A stretch of DNA of 64,000 nucleotides from Acidobacteriota bacterium (GTDB taxonomy: Bacteria; Acidobacteriota; Blastocatellia; Pyrinomonadales; Pyrinomonadaceae), in contig JAIVJV010000012.1 of the NCBI GenBank assembly GCA_020199835.1, forward strand, positions 124,001 to 188,000, given 5' to 3'. A program made the translations under genes and the position numbers. Positions 1 through 8,919 of the stretch are shown one piece after another. Position 1 is the stretch's first letter. Each line of letters starts with the position of its first letter. Under the pieces are notes generated by a model. That model saw only the letters and a list, made by a program, of their open reading frames with translations. It was not told the origin of the DNA and ran no database searches.

Positions 1-3000
1 TGATGTCAGCAAGCCGTGTTGTCACACCCGGCTCATACTTCGCAAAAGCTTGGCTCGAATATTTGACCTTCGTAACAAGTACACCCTTGTCGTACCACTC
101 TTCGAATTTCAGATACTTTGCGGCATCTTTTCCTACGAGCGCCTTAATCCTCTCCTTAGCCTTCTCTCTTTGCTCCTCAGATCCTGTTAACCAAAGCTCT
201 TCGCCTGTGGGATCAATGTATTTTAAGGGGTTGTTGATCACGTACGCATAACGATTCCATTTTTGGGGTCGGCTCAAGTAATCTCGCATTTGAGCAGCCG
301 CCTTGTACTGATTTGTTTCAGCTGTGGCTTGCGTTTCCAAGATGATGCTATAAGGATCTGGCCTGGTAAATCGACCTTGTATCGAGGAATAGTATCGAGC
401 TTCCAAAAAATCAAGCCCGGTTTCAATATCCCGCTCTTTCGACGTGAACTGTTGTCGAAGACTATCACTTCCAGGATAGCCCTCAATGCCTGCCCGCCCG
501 CCATAGTCCACCGAGATCTCTTCACCAAATGGCTGATAATCATGTCGGCCGCTGACACTCCTGTTTGCTCTTGTGATCACGCGTGGCGTTCCTAGATGGT
601 CTGCCGTCAAATAACTGGTGCCACTCGTCCATGATTGCCGATCGCTGTACTCGGCAATCAACTGTCCGGTCACGTCGTAAACAAATATTGTCGTGACCGT
701 TGCTGGCCCACCGACAATTTTCTTAACGCGTCGTCCGTCTCCATCATAAATGTAAGCAGCACCGCCACTGGAAGCGCCTCCATTAGCCGTCTTAAGACGA
801 TTCTCGCCATCGTATTCGTAATAGGCGGAGAAAGGCGAAGTCGAATCGCATGGATGAGTGGTATCGCACTCCAGATTGCCGGCGAGATCATAACGATAAC
901 CAGTCGCCGTGATGCGATTGTCGCCAGAACTGATGGGCGGATTCGTGCTCGCTTCATTCTGCGGCGTAATCTGCGGCAAGGTGGTATTCGCTGAGTCGAA
1001 CCGGCGATTGCCAAACCGATCGTAGCTGAACGTTTGCTTCCACACCGGCGTAGTGCCATTCATCTCTTGCGCCGACTTGAGGCGATTTAATTCATCGTAA
1101 GTATAATTCTGAGTCAGAACCAGACCAGGCAAAGTAACCGCTTCGCTCTGAATGTTGCCGTTATTTTTTGTCGAGTCAAGAACTCCATTCACCAATACAC
1201 CGTACGCATAATCAATTTTCAATTTGCTGGAATCTGTAGGTGACGTACCGAGCCCGATCTGCGTCGGTTGCGAACGCGAGTTGAAATTGGTGTGTTCCCA
1301 CAACCCATTGCCGAGCTTCATTGCCTGCATTGCTCCGTAGACTGAATACTGGATACGATTTATCGCATCACTCGAAGCGGCACCCGCGTAATAGATTGCA
1401 TTGTTCTTCACACCGGCAATGCGTCCAGCGCCGTCGTAGTTCGTACTGACGATTCGGCCCGACGGATAGGTTTGAGAAGTGATTGCGCCCGCCTTGTTGT
1501 ACTCGTAAGTCATAGTGTACGCCTGGCCATCAGTGGTCTGCGTTGCTGTCTTCACACGGCCTAATGGATCATACTCGCCGTACGAATAAGCGGAAACAGC
1601 GGAAGTAACGCCGGTGAGCCGCCCTTTCGAAAAAGCCACACTGGCTGCGTCATAGGTGTAGCTGACGTTCGGAGTGCCGTCGTTGTATGTGCGCGTTGTA
1701 ATGCGGCCAAGAAAATCGTAGGCGTAGGTTACCATGCGGCGAGTTGACGTGTTTGGGACCAGGCGCGGATCAATTTTCTTCGTCAGATTTCCGTTCGCGT
1801 CATATTCATAATTGATTACGCCGCTCTCGGGATTGCTGGCGCTCATCAATTTCCCAAGGCTTGAATAACTAAAGCTGCGGATCTGTGTGCCCTGCGTTAC
1901 AAGAGTAAGATTCCCCAACGCATCGTATTCATATCTCGAATCCTGAGTCGGCGAGTCCTTACTGCCAAGCGTATCCGCCGCATCGGATGGCTCATCAACT
2001 CTTATCAAACGACCGAGCCCATCGACTTTGCTGCGCCGAACTTTGCCCGCTTGATCCGTAACGGTGGTGAAGATGCCATCGTAAGTTGTCGCGACGGCGC
2101 CTGTGCTCGATGAGTTTCCTCCCCATGGAGTCGGCAGTGTACTGCCTGCGAAAGTTCGCACTTCGATCTGCCTGCCGGCATTATCCGACTTTGTTCTGCT
2201 CCAACCCATGGTTGACTCTCCAGCAGCAGCATTAGATGTTGCCGAACGATACGGGTCCGACGTCAGCACGTAGCTTGCAAGCACTGCCTTATTGTCAGTG
2301 AGACATTGAGAAGTGTTGGTAGGTTGACAAGGGTTATTAATCAAATAGCGCGTTTGCACTTTAATACCAGCCGTCTCATCTGCTAAAGCCGCGGCTGAAA
2401 AGTTTTCGAGCCTTCGCGTCAATCGGATGCGTCCGAGCTGATCGTAGTGTTGAATGGTCGCCAGCTTCAGGTCGCCGGTTGTATCCAGATCAGACCGCAC
2501 GACCACGCGCCGTTCAGAATCGAAATACTGGGTGAAACTTTGTGTTTCCTCTGGAAGACCAGCGGCGGCGCGAGCCAGGACAGGCCGGCCCAAATCATCG
2601 TACGAGGTTATGGCCGATACGTTATTGTCCACGTCAGTCATCGACGTGACCAGGGCGGTGTTAAAATCGTATTGGCGCGTCTCAGTCCGATTGACTGAGG
2701 TCCCGTAGGCCGTTTCTGTTTGTGTCGGATAGAGATCCGCGAAGCCGGAAATCGGACCATAGGTCAAGCGCGTTTGCGCGCCTCTGGCATCAGTTATCAG
2801 TGTGGGACTGCCAAAGGAGTTATATTGCGTGGCAACGGAGATAGAGTTAGAGCTGGTTAGCGGATTGCTGTAGCCACCTTTCGAAGAATCCCAACCCTTC
2901 TCTTGCGTCAGGTTCGCCGTCGTAAGTGGATTGTCATAAAAGAATTCGGAGCGAGCAAGGGCGGCCACGCCGGCGCTGATCTCAGTTGCTTTGACGGCAG

Positions 3001-4837
3001 TAAGCAGTTGCGGCGCACTCGATGCGTAATAAACGTTGCCACTGAAACTCGTCGAGTCCGTAGCGTCAGGCGTGGAGTTGTAATAGGTAGTTGTCGTTCG
3101 CTTCTTTAGAACCGCGTTTGCCGGAGTAATGAGATTGCCCTCACTGTCGCGAACCAAACTGTTGTAATCCACCCAATCATATTCGTCGATTCTGGTGACA
3201 TTTCCATTCTTGTCGTAGTTGTACTCCTTGATTGCAGTCTTTGTCAGAACTCCGGCCGAATCCCTTATTGTATGAAACTCCCTCTGGACGTAAGGGTTCA
3301 CTGCCTTGGGAGTTATTGGAATACCCTGAGGCCGATTCTGTTTCCAAACACGCTCCGCCACGCTGCCGTCAGGATATTCAGTCTTGAAGGCGTAACCGAC
3401 GAAGGGATTATTTGTGGTAGGTGCAAACGAATAAGTTTTAGTAACGCCGCCATCGGGCGCGATTACACTGAAGATCGAGCTAGTGCGAAACGAACCACTG
3501 TAGGTCCAGGTTTCTGTAGTCGGTGTTGACGTTCCGTCGTATTCTCGCAGGTAACTCACATCTTTTTGCACCGGATGATTGTTCAGGACCCAATCCCAAT
3601 TCGGTGGCCGGCCGAAGAAATTGTTCACATCGCCATCGAAGGCCCACTTGTAATCAGCGCGTGCTCCGCTGGGCAACGTGATCGAGTTAAGTTCGCCCCA
3701 ACCAGGCGAATACCCAGGATACGGATCTGTATCGGAAGCACTGTAGCCAAACACATATGTTAGTCCGCCCGCCTGCGCTGGAAGCGTTATGCGTTCAACG
3801 ACTACGGCTTCATTCGTGAGAACTTGCGTATAAGTATTCCCTCTTTCACGACTATTGCTGGCCGTGGTGGCCGTATATGGCCTCGAGACGTAAATCGTCT
3901 TCCATTTAACAATCCATTCGAGCGGCTGATTATTTGCACCGGTTGTGACGATGTGATCCTCGTTAGTCGCGGCGTTATGCGTAATCGTGATCTGGCGGCC
4001 CAACGCATCCTGCAACCCAATCGGGATAATGTTGTTATTCCGATCGAACATTGTCTGATTGCCAGGCGTGCTAACTAATCTTCTGCCATCAGGAAAGCTG
4101 AGCGTCCAGTTGGTCGACCAATCATTCGTGAAAGGCACAAACAGGCGCATGAACGTTCCATCAGTGCTGTAATAGGTCATGCCGCTTGTCGTCGCTTGAG
4201 ATGTAGTGAAATTGCATGAGGTACTTCCAGACACTGAGGTGCAACCTGCGAAATTCTGCGTTCCATGCGGGTCGATATCGTAATAGCCATCGGTATAACG
4301 ATCTGTATAACCGAACGGACGAAATTCATGCTCTCCACCATCAGGAAATATGACCATCAGTTTCCAGATGTAAGCGTTCTTCTGATAATCAAAACCGCAA
4401 ACGCATGGATACTGCCCCTCGAGATTCATGCGACTGATGAGGTTGAGGGAATACCCGAATCCCGTACTATACTGCCAGCCACCTTCGACGCTCGGATTCA
4501 GGAAGATCTGCGTAACAATCTGCCCAGTGCCCGGGTCCGGAATATCTTCAGTGTGAGTTTCATAAAGCTTGCTGTTGTATACCAATTTCAATTGAGGACC
4601 CGGCACGCCACCACGGCCTGGAGGCAGGGATGCTAAAGGGATCTGCATCATCATGTTTCCATTCGACGCGTTGATCGCTTCGATGTCTGAAAGCGCGTAC
4701 GATCCGCCAGGTTGAAACCCACGTTCCTGAGCACTGGCCAGTACTGAAAACGAAAGGATCGTTGCTGCCATTACCGCAAGGGTCGCAAGGCTCTGGGTTC
4801 CGTTCACAACTTTGGAGCGAAGTGTTTCTTCCTGCAT
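1..4837 (-). CDS. RHS-repeat protein, 3' end outside window
   Basis: Exported RHS/YD-repeat protein; at least 1612 codons are present and the frame runs off the left edge. It starts at ATG 4837, 8 nt after a GAGG box. A signal peptide ends near ASA-QE (about residue 37). The middle is rich in YD-type strings such as YEYDALGNLT and YAYDFLGRITT. Near the left edge comes the RHS core: DHLGTPR, a QPFGEE block, then ARYYSSIQGRFTRPDP and NPLKYIDPTGEE. In this family the core closes a shell around a variable C-terminal tip that is often a toxin. The first ~65 residues after the core (from LWLTGSEEQ) belong to that tip, but it is too short here to classify. The Ig-domain gene lies 112 nt upstream in the same direction, so the two may share transcription. 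Confidence 0.93.
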   Translation of the reverse strand, partial: MQEETLRSKVVNGTQSLATLAVMAATILSFSVLASAQERGFQPGGSYALSDIEAINASNGNMMMQIPLASLPPGRGGVPGPQLKLVYNSKLYETHTEDIPDPGTGQIVTQIFLNPSVEGGWQYSTGFGYSLNLISRMNLEGQYPCVCGFDYQKNAYIWKLMVIFPDGGEHEFRPFGYTDRYTDGYYDIDPHGTQNFAGCTSVSGSTSCNFTTSQATTSGMTYYSTDGTFMRLFVPFTNDWSTNWTLSFPDGRRLVSTPGNQTMFDRNNNIIPIGLQDALGRQITITHNAATNEDHIVTTGANNQPLEWIVKWKTIYVSRPYTATTASNSRERGNTYTQVLTNEAVVVERITLPAQAGGLTYVFGYSASDTDPYPGYSPGWGELNSITLPSGARADYKWAFDGDVNNFFGRPPNWDWVLNNHPVQKDVSYLREYDGTSTPTTETWTYSGSFRTSSIFSVIAPDGGVTKTYSFAPTTNNPFVGYAFKTEYPDGSVAERVWKQNRPQGIPITPKAVNPYVQREFHTIRDSAGVLTKTAIKEYNYDKNGNVTRIDEYDWVDYNSLVRDSEGNLITPANAVLKKRTTTTYYNSTPDATDSTSFSGNVYYASSAPQLLTAVKATEISAGVAALARSEFFYDNPLTTANLTQEKGWDSSKGGYSNPLTSSNSISVATQYNSFGSPTLITDARGAQTRLTYGPISGFADLYPTQTETAYGTSVNRTETRQYDFNTALVTSMTDVDNNVSAITSYDDLGRPVLARAAAGLPEETQSFTQYFDSERRVVVRSDLDTTGDLKLATIQHYDQLGRIRLTRRLENFSAAALADETAGIKVQTRYLINNPCQPTNTSQCLTDNKAVLASYVLTSDPYRSATSNAAAGESTMGWSRTKSDNAGRQIEVRTFAGSTLPTPWGGNSSSTGAVATTYDGIFTTVTDQAGKVRRSKVDGLGRLIRVDEPSDAADTLGSKDSPTQDSRYEYDALGNLTLVTQGTQIRSFSYSSLGKLMSASNPESGVINYEYDANGNLTKKIDPRLVPNTSTRRMVTYAYDFLGRITTRTYNDGTPNVSYTYDAASVAFSKGRLTGVTSAVSAYSYGEYDPLGRVKTATQTTDGQAYTMTYEYNKAGAITSQTYPSGRIVSTNYDGAGRIAGVKNNAIYYAGAASSDAINRIQYSVYGAMQAMKLGNGLWEHTNFNSRSQPTQIGLGTSPTDSSKLKIDYAYGVLVNGVLDSTKNNGNIQSEAVTLPGLVLTQNYTYDELNRLKSAQEMNGTTPVWKQTFSYDRFGNRRFDSANTTLPQITPQNEASTNPPISSGDNRITATGYRYDLAGNLECDTTHPCDSTSPFSAYYEYDGENRLKTANGGASSGGAAYIYDGDGRRVKKIVGGPATVTTIFVYDVTGQLIAEYSDRQSWTSGTSYLTADHLGTPRVITRANRSVSGRHDYQPFGEEISVDYGGRAGIEGYPGSDSLRQQFTSKERDIETGLDFLEARYYSSIQGRFTRPDPYSIILETQATAETNQYKAAAQMRDYLSRPQKWNRYAYVINNPLKYIDPTGEELWLTGSEEQREKAKERIKALVGKDAAKYLKFEEWYDKGVLVTKVKYSSQAFAKYEPGVTTRLADI

Positions 4838-4949
4838 GATGATTACCTCAACTGAGAAATATTGTTCAGACTCAACAAACGTTACGCGCATCAAAGACCG
4901 TTCAGTTCAACAAGCAACGCTGTGTGCGGCCCATCACCAACCATTCGAT

Positions 4950-7900
4950 TCAGGAACCATTAACCGCAGCGCGGAAGTTGTCGAAGATGACCTTGCCGGG
5001 CGCATTTGCCTCTATCTGCCACGTTCCACCTTTGACTTCGAAGATAATTGCTCCCAGCGATACTGATGCGTTCCAGATTTCGCTGTAACGCTGTACCCAC
5101 GGTCCCGGTGCGCCTCCGTTGCCAGTGGCTGTATCGAGGGTCACGCCGCCGGTTACCGAGTCATGACGGATGCGCCAAAATCTGTGATTGACGGGATCGT
5201 AGGGAATGGTGAACAGCGTGGTCTTTACGCCGCCGATCTTGCGCTGTCCGATCAGATTCCCGGCGTTGACATAAATCCGGTAGTAGTAGTCCACGTCCTT
5301 GCCGATGGTGAACATGGCGTCGGCGGAAGTTGCCGCAGAGGGTGCCTGGACCAACTCCACGTAAGTGTAGGCGCCCGCAAAGTTGTAGGCATTCACTGAC
5401 CGGACGCCGCGATAACTCGAGCCATTGACGTTTTGCAGCAATGGTCCAATCTCGAGACGTTGGGCCGTCTCACTGAGGGGCACATTCAGGTTGGTGAAGC
5501 CGCTAAACAGGTTGTCGGGATTCCACTTCGACGTGTCTACAAAATTATCGTTGAAGTCATCGCTCAGAATCGCGGCAGGCGTGCCGGGCAGCGAGGGATC
5601 GGGAATGTACTGAAAATCGTTGTAGATCGCTGCGCCAGGCGCAGCGTTCCCTGTGCCCCACGCGCCCGCCAGTAAGACAAGTCTGATTGCCGTCAGCGAG
5701 AATCCAGCCGTGACCGTCTTTCGCGAGGTCCAAATGGCGCCGTCAGGGCTGGTCTCGAAACTGACACTGTTCGTATTCAGATTGTGGCGAATACGCCAGT
5801 AACGGTGGGCCGCCGCATCATAAGGAATCACTAACTGGTCGTTGCTGCCATTAGTTCGCGCCCGCATCAGGAGACTGCCGCCACCGGTTTGAATCATAAA
5901 ATAGTTCTGCGCATCGGACTCGAGGTACAGAAAATTCTCTACCCAGCCCGCCTGGCTCACTGACTGGACCAACTCCACCTGGACCGTGCCACCACGCATG
6001 TCGTAGAGGGCATTGGAGCCGATGCCGTTGTAGGTGGCTGTACTTGCCGGCAAAGTGATGCGGAGCTGCTGATTCTGTTCGCTCACCACCGCCGGGGAAG
6101 CCGCCTCGCCGATGTGCCACTTACCTGAGTCCAGCGAATTGTCGTTGAAATCGTCATAGAAAGTGGGTGTAGTCAACGGCACGACAACCGAGGCTGTGAT
6201 TGCGCCCCTGTTATCCGTGGCCCTTGCGGTCAGGAGATAGGAACCAGCAGCCACCGCGTTCCAGGTGTAGCTAAATGGCGGGCTGATGTCGGTGCCGAGC
6301 AGCGTCGCACCTTGATAGAACTCGACACCGCTGATGCTGCCGTCCACATCACTGGCGCTGGCTTCAATCGTAATGTTGCTTTGCGCAGTGAACATGGCAT
6401 TGTTCGTTGGACTGGTGATGCTCACGGTGGGCAACGCATTGGAGATGACGTTGACGGGGGCCGAGGCCGTAACCGCATTGTTGTTGTCAGTAGCCTTGGC
6501 TGTCAGCGAGTAGGTGCCGAAAGCAACGCTGGGCCAGGTGTAAGTAAAGGGCGGCGCAGTGTCGGTGCTGAGCAGCGTAGTGCCCTGATAGAACTCCACC
6601 TTGGTGATGCTGCCGTCAGCATCGCTGGCAGTAGCGTCGATCGTGATACTGGCAGGCGCTGTAAAAGTCGCGTTATTCAACGGACTCGTGATGCTCACGG
6701 TTGGCGGAGCGTTAGTGCCGACAGTAATGGAAATTGGGCTCGAGCTGGTAATTGCGTTGCGATTGTCAGTGGCTACGGCCGTCAGCGAGTAACTACCGTT
6801 ACCAACACTGGGCCAGGTGTAGCTAAACGGCGGACTAGTGTCGGTATTAAGGAGCGTACCGCCCTGATAGAACTCCACCTTGCTGATGCTGCCGTCTGCA
6901 TCATTGGCAGTGGCATTGATGGTGATATTAGCCGGCGCCGTAAACGTGGAGTTATTGGAAGGACTGGTGATGCTCACGGTGGGCAACGCATTGGAGATAA
7001 CGTTAATGGGGGCCGAGGCCGTAACCGCATTGCGATTGTCAGTGGCTTTGGCTGTCAGCGAGTAAGTACCGGCGCCAACACTGGGCCAGGTGTAGCTAAA
7101 CGGCGGGCTAGTGTCGGTGTTGAGCAGCGTACTGCCCTGATAGAACTCCACCTTGCTTATACTGCCGTCTGCATCATTGGCAGTGGCATTGATGGTGATA
7201 TTAGCCGGCGCCGTAAACGCGGCGTTATTGGAAGGACTCGTGATGCTCACCGTAGGCAGCGCATTGGAAGTCACGGTGATGGGGGCCGAGGCCGTAACCG
7301 CATTGTTGTTGTCTGTGGCTTTGGCTGTCAGCGAGTAAGTACCGGCGCCAACACTGGGCCAGGTGTAGCTAAACGGCGGGCTGGTGTCGGTGTTGAGCAG
7401 CGTACTGCCCTGATAGAACTCCACCTTGCTGATACTGCCCTCTGCATCATTGGCAGTGGCGTCAATCGTGATGCTGGCAGGGGCAGTGAAGATGGCATTA
7501 TTCGTCGGGCTTGTGATGCTCACCGTAGGCAGCGCATTGGAAGTCACGGTGATGGGGGTTGAAGTCATAACCGCATTGTTGTTGTCTGTGGCTTTGGCTG
7601 TCAGCGAGTAAGTACCGGCCCCAACACTGGGCCAGGTGTAGCTAAACGGGGGGCTGGTGTCGGTGTTGAGCAGCATACTGCCCTGATAGAACTCCACCTT
7701 GCTGATGCTGCCATCTGCATCATTGGCTGTGGCGTCAATCGTGATGCTGGCAGGCGCGGTAAAAACGGCGTTACTTGCAGGGCTCGTAATGCTCACCGTT
7801 GGCGGCAGGTTGGGCTCTTCGGTCGCGATCAGTTTGCTTCCTGCGTAGATGTATTCCTTCGCCAGCGGAAGCGGCGAAGGCGGTGGAGCAGGGGCTAACA

Positions 7901-8066
7901 ACGCGTGCGGATTGTTATTGTTTACCGGGGCGCTCCATGATCCCACAATGCCGGCACAACAAACCGTGAGCGCAAGACCGGCTAAAGCACCGCGAAACAA
8001 TTTGTTTCTGGATCTGCGTCTCGCAATAACACGATCGTTTTTAGCTCGCGCTTTCTTTTTCGACAT
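4950..8066 (-). CDS. Secreted multi-Ig-domain protein with two C-terminal lectin-like modules
   Basis: 1038-residue exported protein. A lysine/arginine-rich N-terminus is followed by a hydrophobic segment (about 25-48), and AAAGGAAC lies just upstream of the ATG. From about residue 88 there are six tandem Ig-like domains of about 91 residues (Big_9 type; motifs PTVSITSP, GSISKVEFYQG, PPFSYTWP, YSLTAKATDN). Two jelly-roll/concanavalin-like modules follow, each beginning DDFNDN and ending in a phrase like GTWQIEA or YNDFQYIP. Such architecture is typical of cell-surface or exoprotein adhesins and carbohydrate-binding proteins. No catalytic domain is seen. It precedes the RHS gene in the same orientation, suggesting a surface role for both, but this is inference. 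Confidence 0.9.
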   Translation of the reverse strand: MSKKKARAKNDRVIARRRSRNKLFRGALAGLALTVCCAGIVGSWSAPVNNNNPHALLAPAPPPSPLPLAKEYIYAGSKLIATEEPNLPPTVSITSPASNAVFTAPASITIDATANDADGSISKVEFYQGSMLLNTDTSPPFSYTWPSVGAGTYSLTAKATDNNNAVMTSTPITVTSNALPTVSITSPTNNAIFTAPASITIDATANDAEGSISKVEFYQGSTLLNTDTSPPFSYTWPSVGAGTYSLTAKATDNNNAVTASAPITVTSNALPTVSITSPSNNAAFTAPANITINATANDADGSISKVEFYQGSTLLNTDTSPPFSYTWPSVGAGTYSLTAKATDNRNAVTASAPINVISNALPTVSITSPSNNSTFTAPANITINATANDADGSISKVEFYQGGTLLNTDTSPPFSYTWPSVGNGSYSLTAVATDNRNAITSSSPISITVGTNAPPTVSITSPLNNATFTAPASITIDATASDADGSITKVEFYQGTTLLSTDTAPPFTYTWPSVAFGTYSLTAKATDNNNAVTASAPVNVISNALPTVSITSPTNNAMFTAQSNITIEASASDVDGSISGVEFYQGATLLGTDISPPFSYTWNAVAAGSYLLTARATDNRGAITASVVVPLTTPTFYDDFNDNSLDSGKWHIGEAASPAVVSEQNQQLRITLPASTATYNGIGSNALYDMRGGTVQVELVQSVSQAGWVENFLYLESDAQNYFMIQTGGGSLLMRARTNGSNDQLVIPYDAAAHRYWRIRHNLNTNSVSFETSPDGAIWTSRKTVTAGFSLTAIRLVLLAGAWGTGNAAPGAAIYNDFQYIPDPSLPGTPAAILSDDFNDNFVDTSKWNPDNLFSGFTNLNVPLSETAQRLEIGPLLQNVNGSSYRGVRSVNAYNFAGAYTYVELVQAPSAATSADAMFTIGKDVDYYYRIYVNAGNLIGQRKIGGVKTTLFTIPYDPVNHRFWRIRHDSVTGGVTLDTATGNGGAPGPWVQRYSEIWNASVSLGAIIFEVKGGTWQIEANAPGKVIFDNFRAAVNGS
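6170..7805 (-). repeat. Tandem ~273-bp coding repeats (Ig domains)
   Basis: Six Ig units recur with a period of 273-279 bp. The central units are nearly identical at DNA level: the phrase encoding KVEFYQG recurs near 6590, 6870, 7150, 7420 and 7700. The high nucleotide identity implies recent duplication or gene conversion. It also creates a long spurious open frame on the opposite strand at 6312-7562. Confidence 0.9.
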
Positions 8067-8506
8067 CGGAAACCGTTCCTTTGGTTATTCAGGTTAGGGA
8101 CAGGCCCACAGGTGGGCCATTAACGGCAGTCCACACACGACGCTAGATCCGGCGCGACAGTTGTTCGCTTAGACTGCCACCGACGCAGACCAACTGAACT
8201 GCTAACGTCGATACAAGAGCAAACTCACGCGAATGAGCATTACGTTTCTGAAACTTGATGAGCTTTGAAGACCGAGGCAGCTAGTAAAGATAGGCTGAGG
8301 CATGTTTGCACCACCTTTGAGGACTGAGTTGTTTGTCGTAGAGCGAGGCGAGACCTCACCTTGTGTTCGCTATGTTGCGCCTCCATAACGAATCGTTGCC
8401 TTCACGCATTGACGCAGTAAAGCTTCCGGATCCATGGGCCGACAGTCTGGGCGATTCAGTCGGCCCTCTCGCCACGCCCTCTCATTAACCATGGCGAGCT
8501 CTTTAC

Positions 8507-8543
8507 CAGAGCCACCCGCTACCCACCTGCACGAGTGGCTCTG
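8507..8543. repeat. Stem-loop 1 of GAGCCAC family
   Basis: CAGAGCCAC (8507-8515) pairs perfectly with GTGGCTCTG (8535-8543), with partial further pairing towards the loop. It is the weakest of three stem-loops sharing a GAGCCA core. Confidence 0.65.
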
Positions 8544-8676
8544 CTCTGAAAGACGCTTCGTTTGTCACCGCCTCGTATCTTCCAGATTCAATGTCTCTAA
8601 GATAGGCCGCCAGCCATGGGATTCCTGTCGGCCCTCTCTCACCACGTGCGCGGGCTATGACGTGGCTATAACCCCT

Positions 8677-8739
8677 GCCGAGCCACTCGCGATCGCGTCG
8701 CCGCCGACCTACGCTCCCCCACATCGCGAGTGGCTCGGC
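8677..8739. repeat. Stem-loop 2 of GAGCCAC family
   Basis: GCCGAGCCACTCGCGA (8677-8692) pairs perfectly over 16 bp with 8724-8739, around a 31-nt loop. The stem carries the full core GAGCCACTCGCGA shared in part by the neighbouring hairpins. Confidence 0.8.
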
Positions 8740-8816
8740 CCAAGAAAGACTACGCCCGCTTTGTCCAAGGTGGATCTCCCTTTGCGAGGGGATCTCCAAA
8801 CTGTGTTAGTTCCCCC

Positions 8817-8869
8817 GGCAGAGCCATTCGCGAACCACCTTCGCGCCCAACGTCGCGAATAGCTCTGCC
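8817..8869. repeat. Stem-loop 3 of GAGCCAC family
   Basis: GGCAGAGCCATTCGCGA (8817-8833) pairs with 8853-8869 over 17 positions with one C/T difference, around a 19-nt loop. Its core GAGCCATTCGCGA differs from stem-loop 2 by one base, so the two are related copies rather than chance hairpins. Confidence 0.8.
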
Positions 8870-8919
8870 TATGGAAGATGCAACGCCCCCACCAAGGCGG
8901 ATCTCCCACCGCGAGGTTT

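Larger units (their letters stand above)
8067..8919. other. 853-bp gene-free region carrying stem-loops
   Basis: No credible gene is seen between the divergent-looking start of the Ig protein and the end of the TPR regulator. The right half carries three related stem-loops (listed separately) and two shorter direct-repeat-like phrases containing GGATCTCCC at about 8772 and 8897. The left part (8067-8400) probably holds the promoter of the Ig/RHS genes, but no clear -35/-10 pair could be assigned. Confidence 0.6.

Noticed and set aside
6312..7562. 416-codon open frame on the plus strand
   Set aside because: It lies antisense to the Ig repeats and repeats with the same 273-bp period; the minus-strand frame has clear Ig domains, so this is a by-product of the repeat composition.
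8434..8862. 142-codon frame across the stem-loop region
   Set aside because: It reads through the inverted repeats, has low-complexity composition and no start signal.
8507..8869. CRISPR array
   Set aside because: Three related hairpins with unequal spacing and imperfect copies; no uniform repeat-spacer pattern and no cas genes.
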